Origin: Rheum nobile
Lineage: Eukaryota; Streptophyta; Magnoliopsida; Caryophyllales; Polygonaceae
Direction of reading: 5' to 3'
Length of the DNA: 64,000 nt
Assembly (NCBI GenBank): GCA_027886185.1
Contig: WOAB01000563.1
Span: 2,852,001-2,916,000 of the forward strand
Under the pieces are notes generated by a model. That model had not been told where the DNA came from. It searched no databases and was given only the letters and a program-made list of their open reading frames with translations. The translations under genes were made by a program, and so were the position numbers. The number at the start of each line of letters is the position of its first letter. Position 1 is the first letter of the stretch. Positions 32,461 to 43,363 of the stretch are shown here, piece after piece.

Positions 32461-33365
32461 TGAAAAGGAAGAGCTCTTGTTGGTATGAGTAGCATTTTTT
32501 AATCCTTATAAGGATCACAAACACGGGGTGTTACATTCAGCTTGTTGACTAGGAACATTAGACTAAGCTTGGAAAGTACTTAATTAATTGATAAACTTGA
32601 TTTACTTGTGAAATCATCGAGAATTGATTTGATGTAAAGCATGTTTTGTGTAGATGCATTGTCCAAAATAAGAGTGTCATCTGCAAAGTTCAAAAATGTA
32701 ATGTGGGTGCCTTGTCTAGTAAGTTGAATGCCAACTCTTTGCTCAGGAGACTCGGAAGCCCGAGAAAGGGTGCAAGCAAGATATTCCATAGATAGTATGA
32801 AAATAAATGGGGCAATTAGATCACCTTGACGTAATCCACAACGTGGATGGAATAATTCTCCAGGTTCATTATTAACAAGAATGGATGAAGATGTGTTGGT
32901 AATACAAGTCATTATACATTAAACCCGGGTACAGTCAAAACCGAATTTAAGTAAAATTTGTTTAATAAAATTCCAATTGAGTTTATCGTAAACCTTTTCC
33001 ATGTCCAATTTGAGTGCTATCCAATCTATTTCCCCCTTTTTTTCCCTTATGGAATGAGTGAAAAATCTCATGAGCAATAAGAATATTGTTCTGGATGAGA
33101 CGTCCAGGAACAAACGTACCTTGTAAAGGGGTTATTAATTTTGGTAAAAAAGGATTTAGCTTGTTTGACTTTAATTTTGTTATAATTTTATATGTAGTGT
33201 TGCAAAGGCTTATTGGCCGATAGTGATAGTAATAGGTGTATCTGTTTTAGGGATAAGAGTAATAAATGATTGGGCACATTCACAAATAAGTTGTCCGGAG
33301 TGAAAAAAAGATTATGGCGCAAAAATAACTGAATTACCAACTAAAGGCCAATTTTTTGGTAAAAT

Positions 33366-33596
33366 TCAGCTGTAAATCCATCTGGACCTTGGGATTTTGT
33401 CAACTGGTAATCCAAAACCTATTTGCTTGATTTCTGATGCAGTAGGTGAGCGGCATAGAAGTGTGTTATCTGTATTCGAGATAAGGTGAGGATTGATAAA
33501 TAAATCATCTTGAGTAACGTTATGAATGTGTGGGTTCTGAAAGCGCATTTCTAATTCTCTAGTAATTTTATTTCTTATTAAATTGTCATCAAACAT
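33366..33596 (-). pseudogene. LINE ORF2 linker between EN and RT
   Basis: DNLIRNKITRELEMRFQNP and SPTASEIKQIGFGLPVDKIP are the L1 segment just before the RT GPDG motif. The frame breaks at that motif. About 450 bp upstream (33600-34045) is the degraded remainder of the linker. Confidence 0.8.
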
Positions 33597-34045
33597 TGCA
33601 TTCCATCTTGAGAATGAAAAAAAAAAACAATTTTCTGTTTATAATTACGAATCTTAGAAACGGTTTGGAAATATTTTGTGTTACGATCAGAATTCTAGCA
33701 AAATTTAACCTTAGCACGTTGTTTCCAGTAATTATGTTGGAAATCCAATAAGCAATTATATTTAGTCAAATGTATATCATATAACTCTTGTAAACTAATA
33801 TTACTAATATTATTAAGAAGTTGTATTTGAGGATCTTGGAGTTTAGTATGTGTTAACTGTGGTTGTTCGAATAAATTTTAAGTATTTTGTTTCATAATCA
33901 ATTTGAACATGTAAGATCCTTTGTGTTTAAAGCTCCAAACTTTTTTCACTAATTTGGCAAAAGAGTCGTTAGAAAGCCAAGCATTTTCAAGTCTAAAAGG
34001 AAATTTTCTTGTATTACAGTTATTATCAAGAGAGAAAGTAATTAA

Positions 34046-34728
34046 TCAATGATCAGAAGTAGTCGAAGGGTGATGTTGTATTATAATATGATTATAAATA
34101 TTTAATAGATGCAGGTGAATGAGGGCTCGATCCAAACGTTCAAAAGTATTAGTATTAGCTAACGAAGATTTACGGCAAGTAAATGGGAAACTCAGAAAAT
34201 GGAGTATTAAGGAGATTGAACACATGAAAGAAGTTATGAAGACGGTGAAAACGGGATAGATGAGGTGAAACACCTCCAAATTTATCAGAGGGGGAGAGTA
34301 ATTCATTCAAGTCCCCAACTAGAATAACCATGAGGGTTTTAATTCACAATAAAGCTTCCCAATTTTTACCAAAACTGATCCTTAAATTCTTCTCGGATGG
34401 GGGCATAAATGAAGAATACAAGGAAATGGGTCGTAGTTCGATGGTAGTCCATAATAATAATGTTATTATCATTATACAAAATTTGGGTAAAGGGTAAAGC
34501 AGCTAAATTAGAGCAAAGCAGCCAAAGTCCGCCACGAGAGCCTTGAGAGGGACAAATTATTATTGATTTGAATCCACATTTATTAAAAATGGATGGTGGG
34601 GGAATATTATTAGATTTAGTTTCAGAGAGACATAAGAAGTCCAAGTTAATAGTATATCTTATAAATCCAATTTTCGTCCAGAAGTTAACCCTTCTGGAAC
34701 CACGATAATTCCAGTTGTCGATTTTCAT
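34046..34728 (-). pseudogene. LINE endonuclease (AP-type) N-terminal domain
   Basis: The ATG at 34728 gives MKIDNWNYRGSRR, then FLCLSETKSNN (catalytic Glu motif), SRGGLWLL and FFIYAPIREE. A second shifted frame (34046-34306) carries the rest (RLDRALI, STTSDH). This domain nicks target DNA. Shifts between the frames show it is not functional. Confidence 0.88.
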
Positions 34729-34740
34729 TTAATAATAGTA

Positions 34741-35040
34741 TGTGTTTGAAAAAAGATAGTGATATGAGTGTAAGTGTTAAGGTTAAAATTTATTAATGTA
34801 ATGTTTAGAAAGAGATAACATGTCATATGTAGTTCAAAGTGAAATACAATATGAGAACCATGTTGGTAATATTTGAAGGAAGCGCGTGGTCATTGAGGTG
34901 TTCTACCCAAAACCAAAGGGGTATTTCTTTTTTTATTAATTTGTTTTTTAAAGGATTATTTTGTGTAAATTATCTTGGCGGCCTCCAAGCTAAAACACGC
35001 ACCTTCTCATTTTCGCAAATCTATAGGTCCTTGCCAAGGA
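34741..35040. other. sequence between the two LINEs
   Basis: No ORF is defended. On the minus strand the stretch is compatible with decayed LINE ORF1 of the first LINE, which would mean the second LINE inserted into it. This is not proven. Confidence 0.35.
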
Positions 35041-35072
35041 TTTTTTTTGATAAGGAAAGAATTAGACGAGAC

Positions 35073-35273
35073 CTAGCTTCTATGCAATGTATGGCCTAGA
35101 GAATCCTTGCGGATGAGAATGCGAAGTTCTGGATCAGAATACAGAGAAGACATCGTAGGTGAGAAGTTGAGTTTAGCAATTTTATCAGCAGAACGGTTCA
35201 CCTCACGAAAAACATGCCTAATGAGGACTTCTTGGAAGGAATGAATATCGATCAAAATATCAGCGATAACCAT
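35073..35273 (-). pseudogene. LINE 2 RNase H C-terminus
   Basis: IHSFQEVLIRHVFREVNRSA then DKIAKLNFS is the C-terminal helix region of RNase H. Plus-strand decay continues to about 35.6 kb, where earlier motifs are only partly readable. Confidence 0.7.
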
Positions 35274-36515
35274 TTCAATTTCCTAAGGGCAAGTCCAAAT
35301 GCCTAAGATCGAGTTAATAAGGCATAGATTGTCACCTTCTATTTCAATATTGGCGAGGTTTAGTGATTTTGCTTTTTTAAGGCTATTTTTTAGTGCCATG
35401 GTTTCATCCATTAGTACAAATTGCATCCGTACTATTGGTTTTCCATATGGATGATCTCTACATTATCGTTTCTGATAATAAATCTGGTCCCTATTCTTCC
35501 ATTGGGTATTTTTGATCCGTCAAAGTTGATTTTGTAGAAGCCGGTTTGTGGTCTTTCCCATTTTATCTTCCTTGTTTTACGCCTTTGAGTTGGATTCTGT
35601 TTTTGTTGGGTGGTCTCTTCTTTTTCCTATTTTTTAGTTTTATTCCAATTATGGATTAGGGTTTTGATGTATGAGGTGAGGACTTTAACTTTTTCTGGGT
35701 TTGGTGTTTGAAAAATGATTTGGTTCTTGTTGATCCAGGTTCCCCACCAAGTAGTGGCAAGGGAAACCCAATCCTTTTTATTTAGAATGGTATGCAAGTA
35801 ATGCAACTCAAGGATTAACTCGATTGGTTTTTTATTACTTGTATTCAGGCTTCTAATGGTGTTTCAGTGGATGGGTTTTGTTTTTTGATTTGTTTAAGAG
35901 TGTTTGGACACCTGAAGAGGAAATGAATTAGATCTTCATGTGGGTGGTTGCATGAGTCATATGCTAATGGAACAACAATATGTTTTTGGAATAATCTAGT
36001 CTGTTATGGCAAACCTTCCATTAGAAGTTTTTGACTTTCGGGTAGATATCTAATTTCCACAACCATGAAAGATCGTTGTTAGGAGAGTTATTTTGTTTAG
36101 TAATATGTTCGAAAGTTGTTTTAGTTGAGAACCAGCCATTCTTATTAGGTGACCAATAGAGTCTATCTTGGATATTATTGTTTGGTATTAGTATGTTGAT
36201 GATGAAGTCAACCGCATCTTTGTTAAGAATATCTCTTAACTTGGTTATATTCCATTTCTTATCAGAAATAAATTCACTTACTTTTGTTGATGGATTTATG
36301 ATAGTGTGTGGAAGGATGTAGTCAGTGAGGATACGGTTAGAAGTTCAGTTGTCCTTCCAAAAATTGTTATAGCGGCCATCACCAATAAGCCATTGGAGAC
36401 CAGTTTTAAAGTGTGTTCGGAGTTTAAGTAGTTGGGACCATTGCTGGGAATGATTTTTTTTTGTGCATTGTAGTATATTTGTATTTTTTACATATTTTTC
36501 GTTTATGATTTTGAC
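35274..36515 (-). pseudogene. LINE 2 RNase H and zf-RVT, heavily decayed
   Basis: No long frame survives, but short minus-strand stretches around 35.7-36.4 kb read like the FWKxxxHPK and WKxIWxxxxPxxxKxF-type zf-RVT pattern seen intact in the first LINE. Assignment is by position between RT and RNase H. Confidence 0.5.
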
Positions 36516-37129
36516 TCAGATGTTGTTAGGTTCAGAGAAGATTTTACAAATAAGTTTCATTTGTAGAGCTTTATTCATATCCTCTATTTTTTGGATTCCA
36601 ATACCTCCATTTGATTTATTCTTACACATTTTGCCACATCCTATTAAGGGTTTATATGTTTGTTCCTTGTTCCATATGAAGTTTTTGTTTACTTTGTCCA
36701 GTTTTTTGTGTAAGGATGTTGGTAACATAAAACATTGTATAATATAATTCGGGTTGGCTACAAGATTAGCTTTAATGAGTTTTGCTCTCCTTCGAGAGAG
36801 ATTGAGTTGGCTTTCCATTTAGATAGTTGAGTAGTAGTCGACTGGATAGTGTCTTGGAAGGTATTTTTGTTTACTTTCCCATTAATAATTGGGCAACCTA
36901 AGTATTTGTCTAGTGATACATAGCTTGGGATGTTAAGGATTGATTGGATCGTTGTTTTGGTGTTATTTGGTGTTGTTTGGAAGGCAGATTTATGACAGTT
37001 GACGCATTGTCCTGAAATGGAGCAATAGTCTTCAATTATGGTTTTAACTTTGGAACATAATGTTTGGTTTGCTTTTGCGAAAATGAGGATATCATCTGCC
37101 AAAGCTAAGAAATGGATATTTGTCCCCAT
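36516..37129 (-). pseudogene. LINE 2 reverse transcriptase, palm end and thumb
   Basis: GTNIHFLALADDILIFAKAN contains the catalytic ADD. Downstream are YLGCPIINGKVNKNTF, WKANSISLEGEQ and, in an overlapping frame, NFIWNKEQTYKPLIGCGKMC. A shift around 36790 separates palm from thumb. Confidence 0.88.
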
Positions 37130-37387
37130 TCGATTAATTCTAAAGCCAAGTTGTTTAGTATTGATGTTTGCTTCATGTTGTAGTTTCTTGACAAGTACTT
37201 TAGCTTCTAAAATAAAAGGGAAGGGAGACAGTGGGTCGCCTTGGCGAAGTCCTTGTTTTGGGTAAAAAATGTCAATAGGTCCATTGTTAACTAAAACTGA
37301 AAAAAAGACTGTTTCAATGCATTTTTTGATCCATTCAATGAATCTAGGTGAGAAACCAAATTTATTAAGGACAGTTAGAATGAATTC

Positions 37388-37834
37388 TCATTCAATCTTG
37401 TCGTATGATTTTTCCATATCTAATTTGATAGCGATCCACCCTTCTTTACCTTTTTTAGCTCGAAAGGAGTGCAATATTGCATGAGCTATCAAGATGTTGT
37501 CTTGTATGGCACGGTCAACAACTAAAGCACCTTGTAAAGGGTGGATGAGTTTATTTAGGATAGGTTTTAGCTTTTCTGTTATTATTTTGGAGATAACATT
37601 ATAAATAATGGAGCAGAGACTAATTGGTCGATAATGATTGGTTGAATTGGGGTTATCACATTTAGGTATAAGGATTATGAAGGTATGGTTGATTTGTTTG
37701 ATGAGCTTGCCAGAGTGGACGAAACTTTTAGCTGCTTTGATAACTAGAGGCCCTACAATGTGCCAATATTTTTGGTAAAAAAGAGCGGATATTCCATCAG
37801 GTCCATGGGACTTATCGTTGTCTATTTTGAACAC
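37388..37834 (-). pseudogene. LINE 2 reverse transcriptase, N-terminal palm
   Basis: SHGPDGISALFYQKYWHIVG, NHYRPISLCSIIYNVISKII, DNILIAHAILHSFRAKKGKE and WIAIKLDMEKSYDK are consecutive L1 RT motifs. The frame ends near 37388 and resumes, with decay, towards the ADD motif at 37.1 kb. Confidence 0.9.
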
Positions 37835-37948
37835 GACTTTCTTGATTTCATCATTAGTAACGCTTTTGGTTAGGTCGTTGTTATTTTGTTCTGTAACTTC
37901 ATTTGTTATTTTACAGAGCAGGTTTTGAAGATTGCTGGTATTGATCGT

Positions 37949-38434
37949 TCATTTTTTGAATCTTTTTTCAAAATCTGATCTGATTTCATTACGAATATTT
38001 TCTAGATCAATAATGATTGTTCCATCTTGTGTTCTAATTTCTAGCATAATCTTCCGGCTTCTTCTTCCATTTGCAATTTGATGGAAATAGTTGGTATTAG
38101 AATCTATTGATTTGATATGTTTGGTTTTAGCTCTTTGACTCCAATATTTTTTTATGAAAGGAAAGTAAGCAATCTTTTTTGTTAATAAGTCTATTTTGTT
38201 TATCAATTAGAGATTGATTTGGGATGTTAATAATATATTTTTAGATCTTAGTAAGTTCTTCCTCTGTTTCTTTGATTTGATTGAAGATATTTCCAAATGT
38301 AGTTTTATTCCATTTTTTAGACTGATTTTAAGTCCTAGTGTTATTTTGACGATGTTGTACATATGGTATCCTTGGGTCTCAATTATCCATGCTTGTTTGA
38401 CCAGATTTTCAAAATCTCTCCTTGATGTCCACAT
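37949..38434 (-). pseudogene. LINE 2 EN-RT linker
   Basis: Two frames (37949-38206, 38207-38434) carry KKYWSQRAKTKHIKSIDSNT and NYFHQIANGRRSRKI, a plant L1 ORF2 signature of this linker, followed by IRSDFEKRF. Confidence 0.8.
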
Positions 38435-39217
38435 TTTTTCAAACTTAAATGGTTGTGCTTTATGGGGTTAGGATTTTCTAGTTCCACTGATATCGGGCAA
38501 TGGTTCGATGAAGTAAAAGCATGATTTTTGGTGAAAATACCGGAAAACCACTGTAAAATTTGATCATGGATAAGTACTTATTTTAATTTTTCGTAAATAT
38601 TGTCATTTTTTGTTCTATTCTTTCGTCAGGTGAATTCACCACCTTGAGTTGGGATATTGAGTAGGTCGCAGTTGTTTTTGAAGTTGTTTAGTCTTTTGAA
38701 TCTTGATGGGGTATTGTTGCTTCCACCCTTTTTTTCCGTAAATGATTCAATTTCGTTGAGATTGCCTAAAATGATGCAAGGCATATGAGTTTGTAAAATA
38801 AAATTTGTTAGGAGATTCCAGAATTCATTTTTTCATTTTATTTTGGAGGTGCATATGTAAAAATAAGCATCATATGGTAGTTTTTGTCAGTGATTTTGTA
38901 TTTGATGGCAATGAATCTCTTCTCAATGTGTGCCAGTTCACATATTTCGTTTTGTAATTGATAAGATTTTCACATGACACAAATGCCGTCAGAGAAGCCT
39001 ATTGCAGGCGATAAATGGAATGTGTCAAAACCAACTTGTAACCATAAGAATTTTTTTGGTTCTTGATTAGTCCTTGTTTCAACAAGGGTCATGATTTGGA
39101 TATTTTCAATTTTACATAGAGATTTAATATTAGTCCTGAGGTTTTTCCAACTGATACCACGACAATTCTAGAGGCTTTTCCAACTGATACCACGACAGTT
39201 CTAGAGATTATCTTCAT
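38435..39217 (-). pseudogene. LINE 2 endonuclease
   Basis: Minus-strand sequence from 39217 gives NCRGISWKNLRTNIKSLCKI and IMTLVETRTN (catalytic Glu) before frames break; APPK and YLTW-like sequence lie further on. A 33-bp tandem duplication (39143-39175, 39176-39208) repeats the NCRGISWK codons, and each copy is preceded by a TAG. Confidence 0.75.
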
Positions 39218-39219
39218 AA

Positions 39220-39491
39220 AAATAGTTATTGGTTTTTCGCAAGTAAATTTGGTCTTGCCTTGTAAAGGTTCTTTTTAATGAGCTTAAGTTGATGCTTATT
39301 GTGCTTTAGTTTGTTGGTGGTATATTCATTTAAAATTTGATCATTATGTAATAGCACGTTGTTGTCGAATTTTTTCCTGGAATCATAAGAGAAAGGATTT
39401 AGACAAATTATAAATCTTTTATCTTTTGTTTGTCTATTAGATTCAATTGTGTTTATTCTTCCAGGGAAGGAATGATTTGTGGTACTTTTAG
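39220..39491 (-). pseudogene. LINE 2 ORF1 C-terminus
   Basis: Minus strand reads NRQTKDKRFIICLNPFSYDS, then ILNEYTTNKLKHNKHQLKLI, an uninterrupted Lys/Asn-rich stretch ending just before the endonuclease ORF. Position and basic composition fit the end of LINE ORF1, which binds RNA. The Harbinger MITE cuts it at 39494. Confidence 0.5.
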
Positions 39492-39494
39492 TTA

Positions 39495-39919
39495 GGGTCC
39501 GTTCAGTAAATAGTGAGTAAAACCGAGTAAAAGTGAAAGAAAGTGAAAGTAATAGTTGAAGTGGAAGTACGAGTTGAAGTTAGAAAACGGCATGTTCAAT
39601 AAGTAGTAATTTAAACGAGTTAAAGTTAGGCATTTGTGGTATGTAATTACCAAAAAGGGTATTAGTATAAGGAACAAATGGAGATCAACAAGGACAAAAG
39701 GAAGATTGTCTTCCACTTCCACGTGAACAGTAACTTACCATGGGGGAGGGTAAGGAAATTGGCAGTAAAGGAGTTGAAGTTGCAATTCCCTCCGCTCCCT
39801 TCCACTTCCCTCCACTCCATGTCAACCACTTACCGAACGAGCCACCTTGTGCGATAAGAGAGATGAAGGAGGAACTTCAACTAGCTTCCTACTCCACTTC
39901 CATCCAGCCGAACAAGCCC
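39495..39919. mobile_element. PIF/Harbinger (Tourist-like) MITE, 425 bp
   Basis: Ends GGGTCCGTTCAG and CCGAACAAGCCC are imperfect inverted repeats of the classic Tourist style. TTA flanks both sides (39492-39494 and 39920-39922), the Harbinger 3-bp target. Subterminal GGAAGTGGA words are repeated in both orientations. No coding. Confidence 0.85.
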
Positions 39920-40225
39920 TTAACATATTGGATTTTAGCTGTGAGTTTGCTCGGTTTGCTCGGTTTGTTTGGATTTTACTGTTGTAAGTTGTTTCTTGGT
40001 TTGTTTTGAGGCTGACTTATTGGATTTTAGCTGTGATGCAGTTTGTGTCTAAAGGACCGTAACTTTGGTTATAAAGTCGTGGCCAATTGACAGGCTTCGA
40101 GAAATTACAAAGGCTATGATTAGTAGTTGATATACGGGAGTGCTTGTGCTACAGACATAGATGTTCAAAACAAAATAAATAAGGATTGATTCAGGGGAAT
40201 GATGTTTGTTAATATAGTCCTTTGT

Positions 40226-41403
40226 TTAGGGAGAATTGTTCCATTTAATTAAAATTATAGAGGAAAGTTGGGTTTTAGTGTAAAGATGCTTGTTACTAAT
40301 CGTCGACCAAAGTAGGCTGAAGCCTTGGGTATCCCAGTTGTCTTCTTTCAACGATGATCCATTGTGTTCAATACCGATTATCCAGAGAGGGCGCCATTGA
40401 GTGTTACAATCCATCTGTTGGTTTTCTTCAGTTGTGGGTATATAATTCATTATAACCTGCATAGAAAGACACAGGGTGAATTTAGGTTTATCAGAGGAGG
40501 TAATCTTATGACAGTAATGTAAACAAGAGTCCAAGAATATATTCTGAGTATAGAGTTATTGTATTGATTTAGATTTTTTTAACAGGAAGCCAGAGATTCC
40601 AGATAGAGTTAGTCAGAGTAATATAGATACAACCAGTAAGGAGTTTTCAATGAAGTATAGATCCTTTGACAGGGAGTTTTAACACCCAAACTGCTATGAT
40701 TCCAGAAAAGAGTCTCAGTAATCATAGGAAATGATTTTAGGTTGTTGTGTGAGTGACACCATTTAGAGTTAGGGTTCATAATGCAGGATTGATCATACAG
40801 TTCAGTTGAATGAGACCAAGAGGGCATATTATTGAACTTGTGAGAGAGACTGTTAAGTTTTGAGATAGAATTGCCAATTTGGTGAATCATACTGATAATG
40901 TAGGCCTCATTTAGCTTTAGACAGATTGCAAAGCTAGGAGGTGTCCTTTGTTGTTTACAGTGTGGAAGCCAAGGGATATTAAAGAACAACCACATATCAT
41001 TCATAGTAGCAAAATGGTTGTTACAGTCCGGGTAGAGGAGGCTATGGAAAGCCTTACACATTACTACAGAGAAATTAAAACAGAGAGAGGGATACATATG
41101 ATTACAGTAAGAATTACTCCAAGGGTGGTTCACCACAGATTTGATGCTAGTTACAACATAATCTTCACGCCAATGCGAAAGCTTATGACTTTCATTGATG
41201 GCCAAAAGTAGAGGAAGGGTTAGAATTTTCTTGTTTAATTCGTAAGGTTTTGATGTTGTTTTAGCATGTGATTTTGGTATAATTCGTAAGGGTTCAGGAT
41301 GTAAATTGAGTTTGAGTTTTTGAATCTGGAAGTTAATGCAATCAGTATTCCCAACAGAACATCGTAGCTGTGTATTTAACCATTTCAGGTGGAGTACGTT
41401 CAC
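40226..41403 (-). pseudogene. LINE ORF1-like region, family not certain
   Basis: Frames of 102 and 264 codons on the minus strand encode Asn/His/Leu/Ser-rich sequence (for example NTDCINFQIQKLKLNLHPEP and NPNSKWCHSHNNLKSFPM). No zinc knuckle or RRM is obvious. They lie in order upstream of LINE 2 ORF2 and are the longest frames of the area, so ORF1 or 5' sequence of that LINE is the best guess. ORF1 of the first LINE, displaced by insertion, is the alternative. Confidence 0.4.
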
Positions 41404-41599
41404 ATCTAATACAGATGCACCAATTATGATGAAGGTGCTTAAGATCCTAAGATTAGTCCAATCAAGAAGAATACATTCAGTGGAATGACTCGAGTAAGAG
41501 GTGTTATTCCTCGATATTTTTGCATTATTTCTAGATAAGAGAATAAGCCAGATAATGAGATTATGAGTAGTTGTAAGGATGAACCACTAGGTTAGAGTG

Positions 41600-41690
41600 T
41601 TATATGACTATATGAGAGATCCAAATTGAAGAAGTTAGTTTTAGTGCTGATATATGAGAGATCCAATTTGAAGAAGTTTATGGTTTTGTT
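41600..41690. repeat. tandem duplication, about 47 bp
   Basis: TATGAGAGATCCAA(A/T)TTGAAG and neighbouring bases occur twice in succession at 41609-41635 and 41651-41680. Confidence 0.6.
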
Positions 41691-41755
41691 GATAACACCA
41701 GTGGGGTTTGATCCCTTAGGTTGGTTAGTTGTTTTAGAGAGCTCGAAGACTCTAT

Positions 41756-42460
41756 TTAATGAGTGTACATTCCTTTAAATGGAATGAGCTCTCCTTTAAA
41801 TGGAGAGAGATTGTTTGAATTTTTCTTATTCTCTTTGGACATGGCATGTGAAGCCACCAAGAGAAGGGTAATCACAACTTGTTTCTTGCCTTTATCCTTC
41901 TTAGGGCAAGATTGGGATAGATTAATAAGAGATTTGGTGTGAAAGATTAAAAGGTTGCATCTGATGGTTTTCATACCAACACTAATAGTGGCTTGTGAAG
42001 CAAAAATTTGGTTAATTTCTACAGAGGTTTCCTTTCCCATATTCAAAGGTAAAAACGCAGTTTTTATAAGAGTGTTAGCATAGAAAGGCCCATATAAGGG
42101 ACTGTTAATATCGAAGTTCACTTCAGAAAACACACAAATAGAGGAAATATCATGCAATCTACGCATATTTGGTTGGAATATTGTAGTATAGATAATGTAG
42201 AAAGCTGGATTAAACACATGTAATTTGAAGACATGGTAAGGGCAGTGGTGAGCACTAAAGCAGAGTTCAGATTTGTAAGAGAATGTGAAAGAGTGTACCT
42301 TTTGGAAAGAAGACTTCCCAGTAATGTGAAAAAGGGTGGATAGCATATGACCACCACACCAGAGCCTATGAAGCCAGGGCAACTCATCTCCGATGCCAAC
42401 CACAAGCAACATCAGACGCCAAAACAAAGAAAGACTGAACGGAGGTTTCAAGCTCACCAA
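41756..42460 (-). pseudogene. LINE ORF1-like frame, 234 codons
   Basis: The longest open frame here reads WRLMLLVVGIGDELPWLHRL, then CGGHMLSTLFHITGKSSF and ends KGELIPFKGMYTH. Frames upstream (to about 42700) have higher GC, as in a LINE leader. No domain was recognised. It is assigned to LINE ORF1 from position only. Confidence 0.35.
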
Positions 42461-42799
42461 TCATCTTCACAATCACGGATGTCAAACAGAAGAAGCAAGG
42501 GGGGCGCCGACTGCCCAAATTGAAGAACTTTGCAGGACTCAACGATGGATTGAATCTCGCCAAGACGCTAAGGTCGGAAGAGAAATTCTAGTTGGAGATT
42601 TGGGGGTACTGGATTGTACCTTTTCAAGCACACCATAGCCAACTTCATCTTCAACCCGACGACAAGGATCAACGCCGAGCATAAACACACCGATCGAGTG
42701 GGTTAGAAATTGGTTGATTCATGGCATCACGATATGAAAATCTTTGGGGTTAAATGAGGTGAGATTACACCACCCCATAACTAGATAACCCTAAATCTG

Positions 42800-43073
42800 A
42801 AAAAAAAAATTGGTTCAAACCGTAATGGATCCATAATCCTTCCAAAATCTAGACAGAAGACTGGACCAGAATATCTAGTTAGTTTCATTTCTGATTTGGT
42901 CCAAACCAGTCCGATCTTGATTATTGACCAGTGTTATTAACTCGTTTTTATTTTTTTATTTGCTTTTTCATGTTTTTGATGACGCAAACATAAACATAAT
43001 AATAATAATAAAAAAATTTTAATTAAGTCATATTTACTTTTAAGTAGAAACAAATATTAATATTATTATAATT
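42800..43073. other. AT-rich spacer
   Basis: GGTTCAAACC and GGTCCAAACC words at 42810-42905 hint at a small degraded inverted-repeat element. Nothing else. Confidence 0.3.
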
Positions 43074-43363
43074 AGGAATGGATCTTGTGAGAACGACCAC
43101 TCCCATACGAAATGCGAATGATTCACACATGGTGTATAATATATGTACATTTAAGCACAAAAGTATGCACGATTTAAAATTCCCCCCTAAATGTGCATAT
43201 ATTTTACATTTTTTGTGCATGAATTTTTAGTGTATAAATTTTGTTTGAATGCGCATGAGTTTCTGGAGTGCATAAAATGTTGGTTCGATGTGCATATATT
43301 TTAAATTATATGTGCATTGTTCACATTTCGTACGGGAGAGACCATTTTCACGTGATTCAATCC
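43074..43363. mobile_element. TIR MITE, about 290 bp, with GTGCAT repeats
   Basis: The left end starts AGGAATGGATCTTGTGAGAA and goes on to CCATACGAAATG; the reverse complement of the right end starts AGGATTGAATCACGTGAAAA and goes on to CCGTACGAAATG. The arms pair over about 41 bp with a minority of mismatches. The interior repeats TGTGCATATATTTTA-like words, the same vocabulary as the arrays at 45.8-46.6 and 50.5-52.1 kb. A clear target duplication was not found. Confidence 0.7.

Larger units (their letters stand above)
32018..32535 (-). mobile_element. Cassandra TRIM retrotransposon, complete
   Basis: Two LTRs of about 200 bp (32018-32217 and 32335-32535) flank a 117-bp interior with no coding. 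Each LTR holds a 5S rRNA-derived promoter region. Minus-strand ends are TGTAACACC... and ...TTACA; the target duplication is TTCAG on both sides (32013-32017, 32536-32540). The primer site (32320-32332) is tRNA-Met type and a purine tract abuts the 3' LTR. Cassandra elements are non-autonomous and rely on other retroelements. Confidence 0.95.
31695..33113 (-). pseudogene. LINE reverse transcriptase, interrupted
   Basis: Frames at 32919-33113 (IDWIALKLDMEKVYDKLNWN), 32580-32912 (PRCGLRQGDLIAPFIFILSM and the catalytic FADD) and 31695-32017 (EKYLGIPIIRGRV, WKANSLFQAGRTILIQS) make an L1 RT palm and thumb. The Cassandra insertion splits it between the last two frames. A stop lies near 32917. Confidence 0.9.
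30036..34740 (-). mobile_element. L1-type LINE with RNase H, degenerate, holds Cassandra
   Basis: On the minus strand it reads endonuclease, RT, zinc-finger RT-associated domain and RNase H, and ends in TATATCAAAAAAA (plus strand 30036-30046). The 5' limit is uncertain: endonuclease starts at 34728, and upstream ORF1 may have been separated by the second LINE. Multiple shifts and stops show an old copy. A complete Cassandra TRIM (32018-32535) interrupts the RT. Confidence 0.88.
35041..42790 (-). mobile_element. second L1-type LINE, degenerate, holds a Harbinger MITE
   Basis: The poly-A end is TTCCTTATCAAAAAAAA on the minus strand (plus 35041-35055), the same terminal phrase as the retroposons at 4141 and 5764. 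Upstream come RNase H (35.1 kb), RT (36.5-37.8 kb), linker, endonuclease (to 39.2 kb) and ORF1-like sequence (39.2-42.7 kb). All parts are broken. No target duplication was found, and the 5' limit is placed where GC-richer leader sequence gives way to AT-rich DNA. The Harbinger MITE lies at 39495-39919. Confidence 0.8.

Noticed and set aside
32018..32535. 5S rRNA gene pair
   Set aside because: Only the internal promoter part is 5S-like. Target duplications, primer site and PPT identify Cassandra LTRs.
40609..41403. 264-codon ORF as a host gene
   Set aside because: No recognisable domain, AT-rich codons, and position in line with LINE 2 on the same strand. Kept only as ORF1-like with low confidence.
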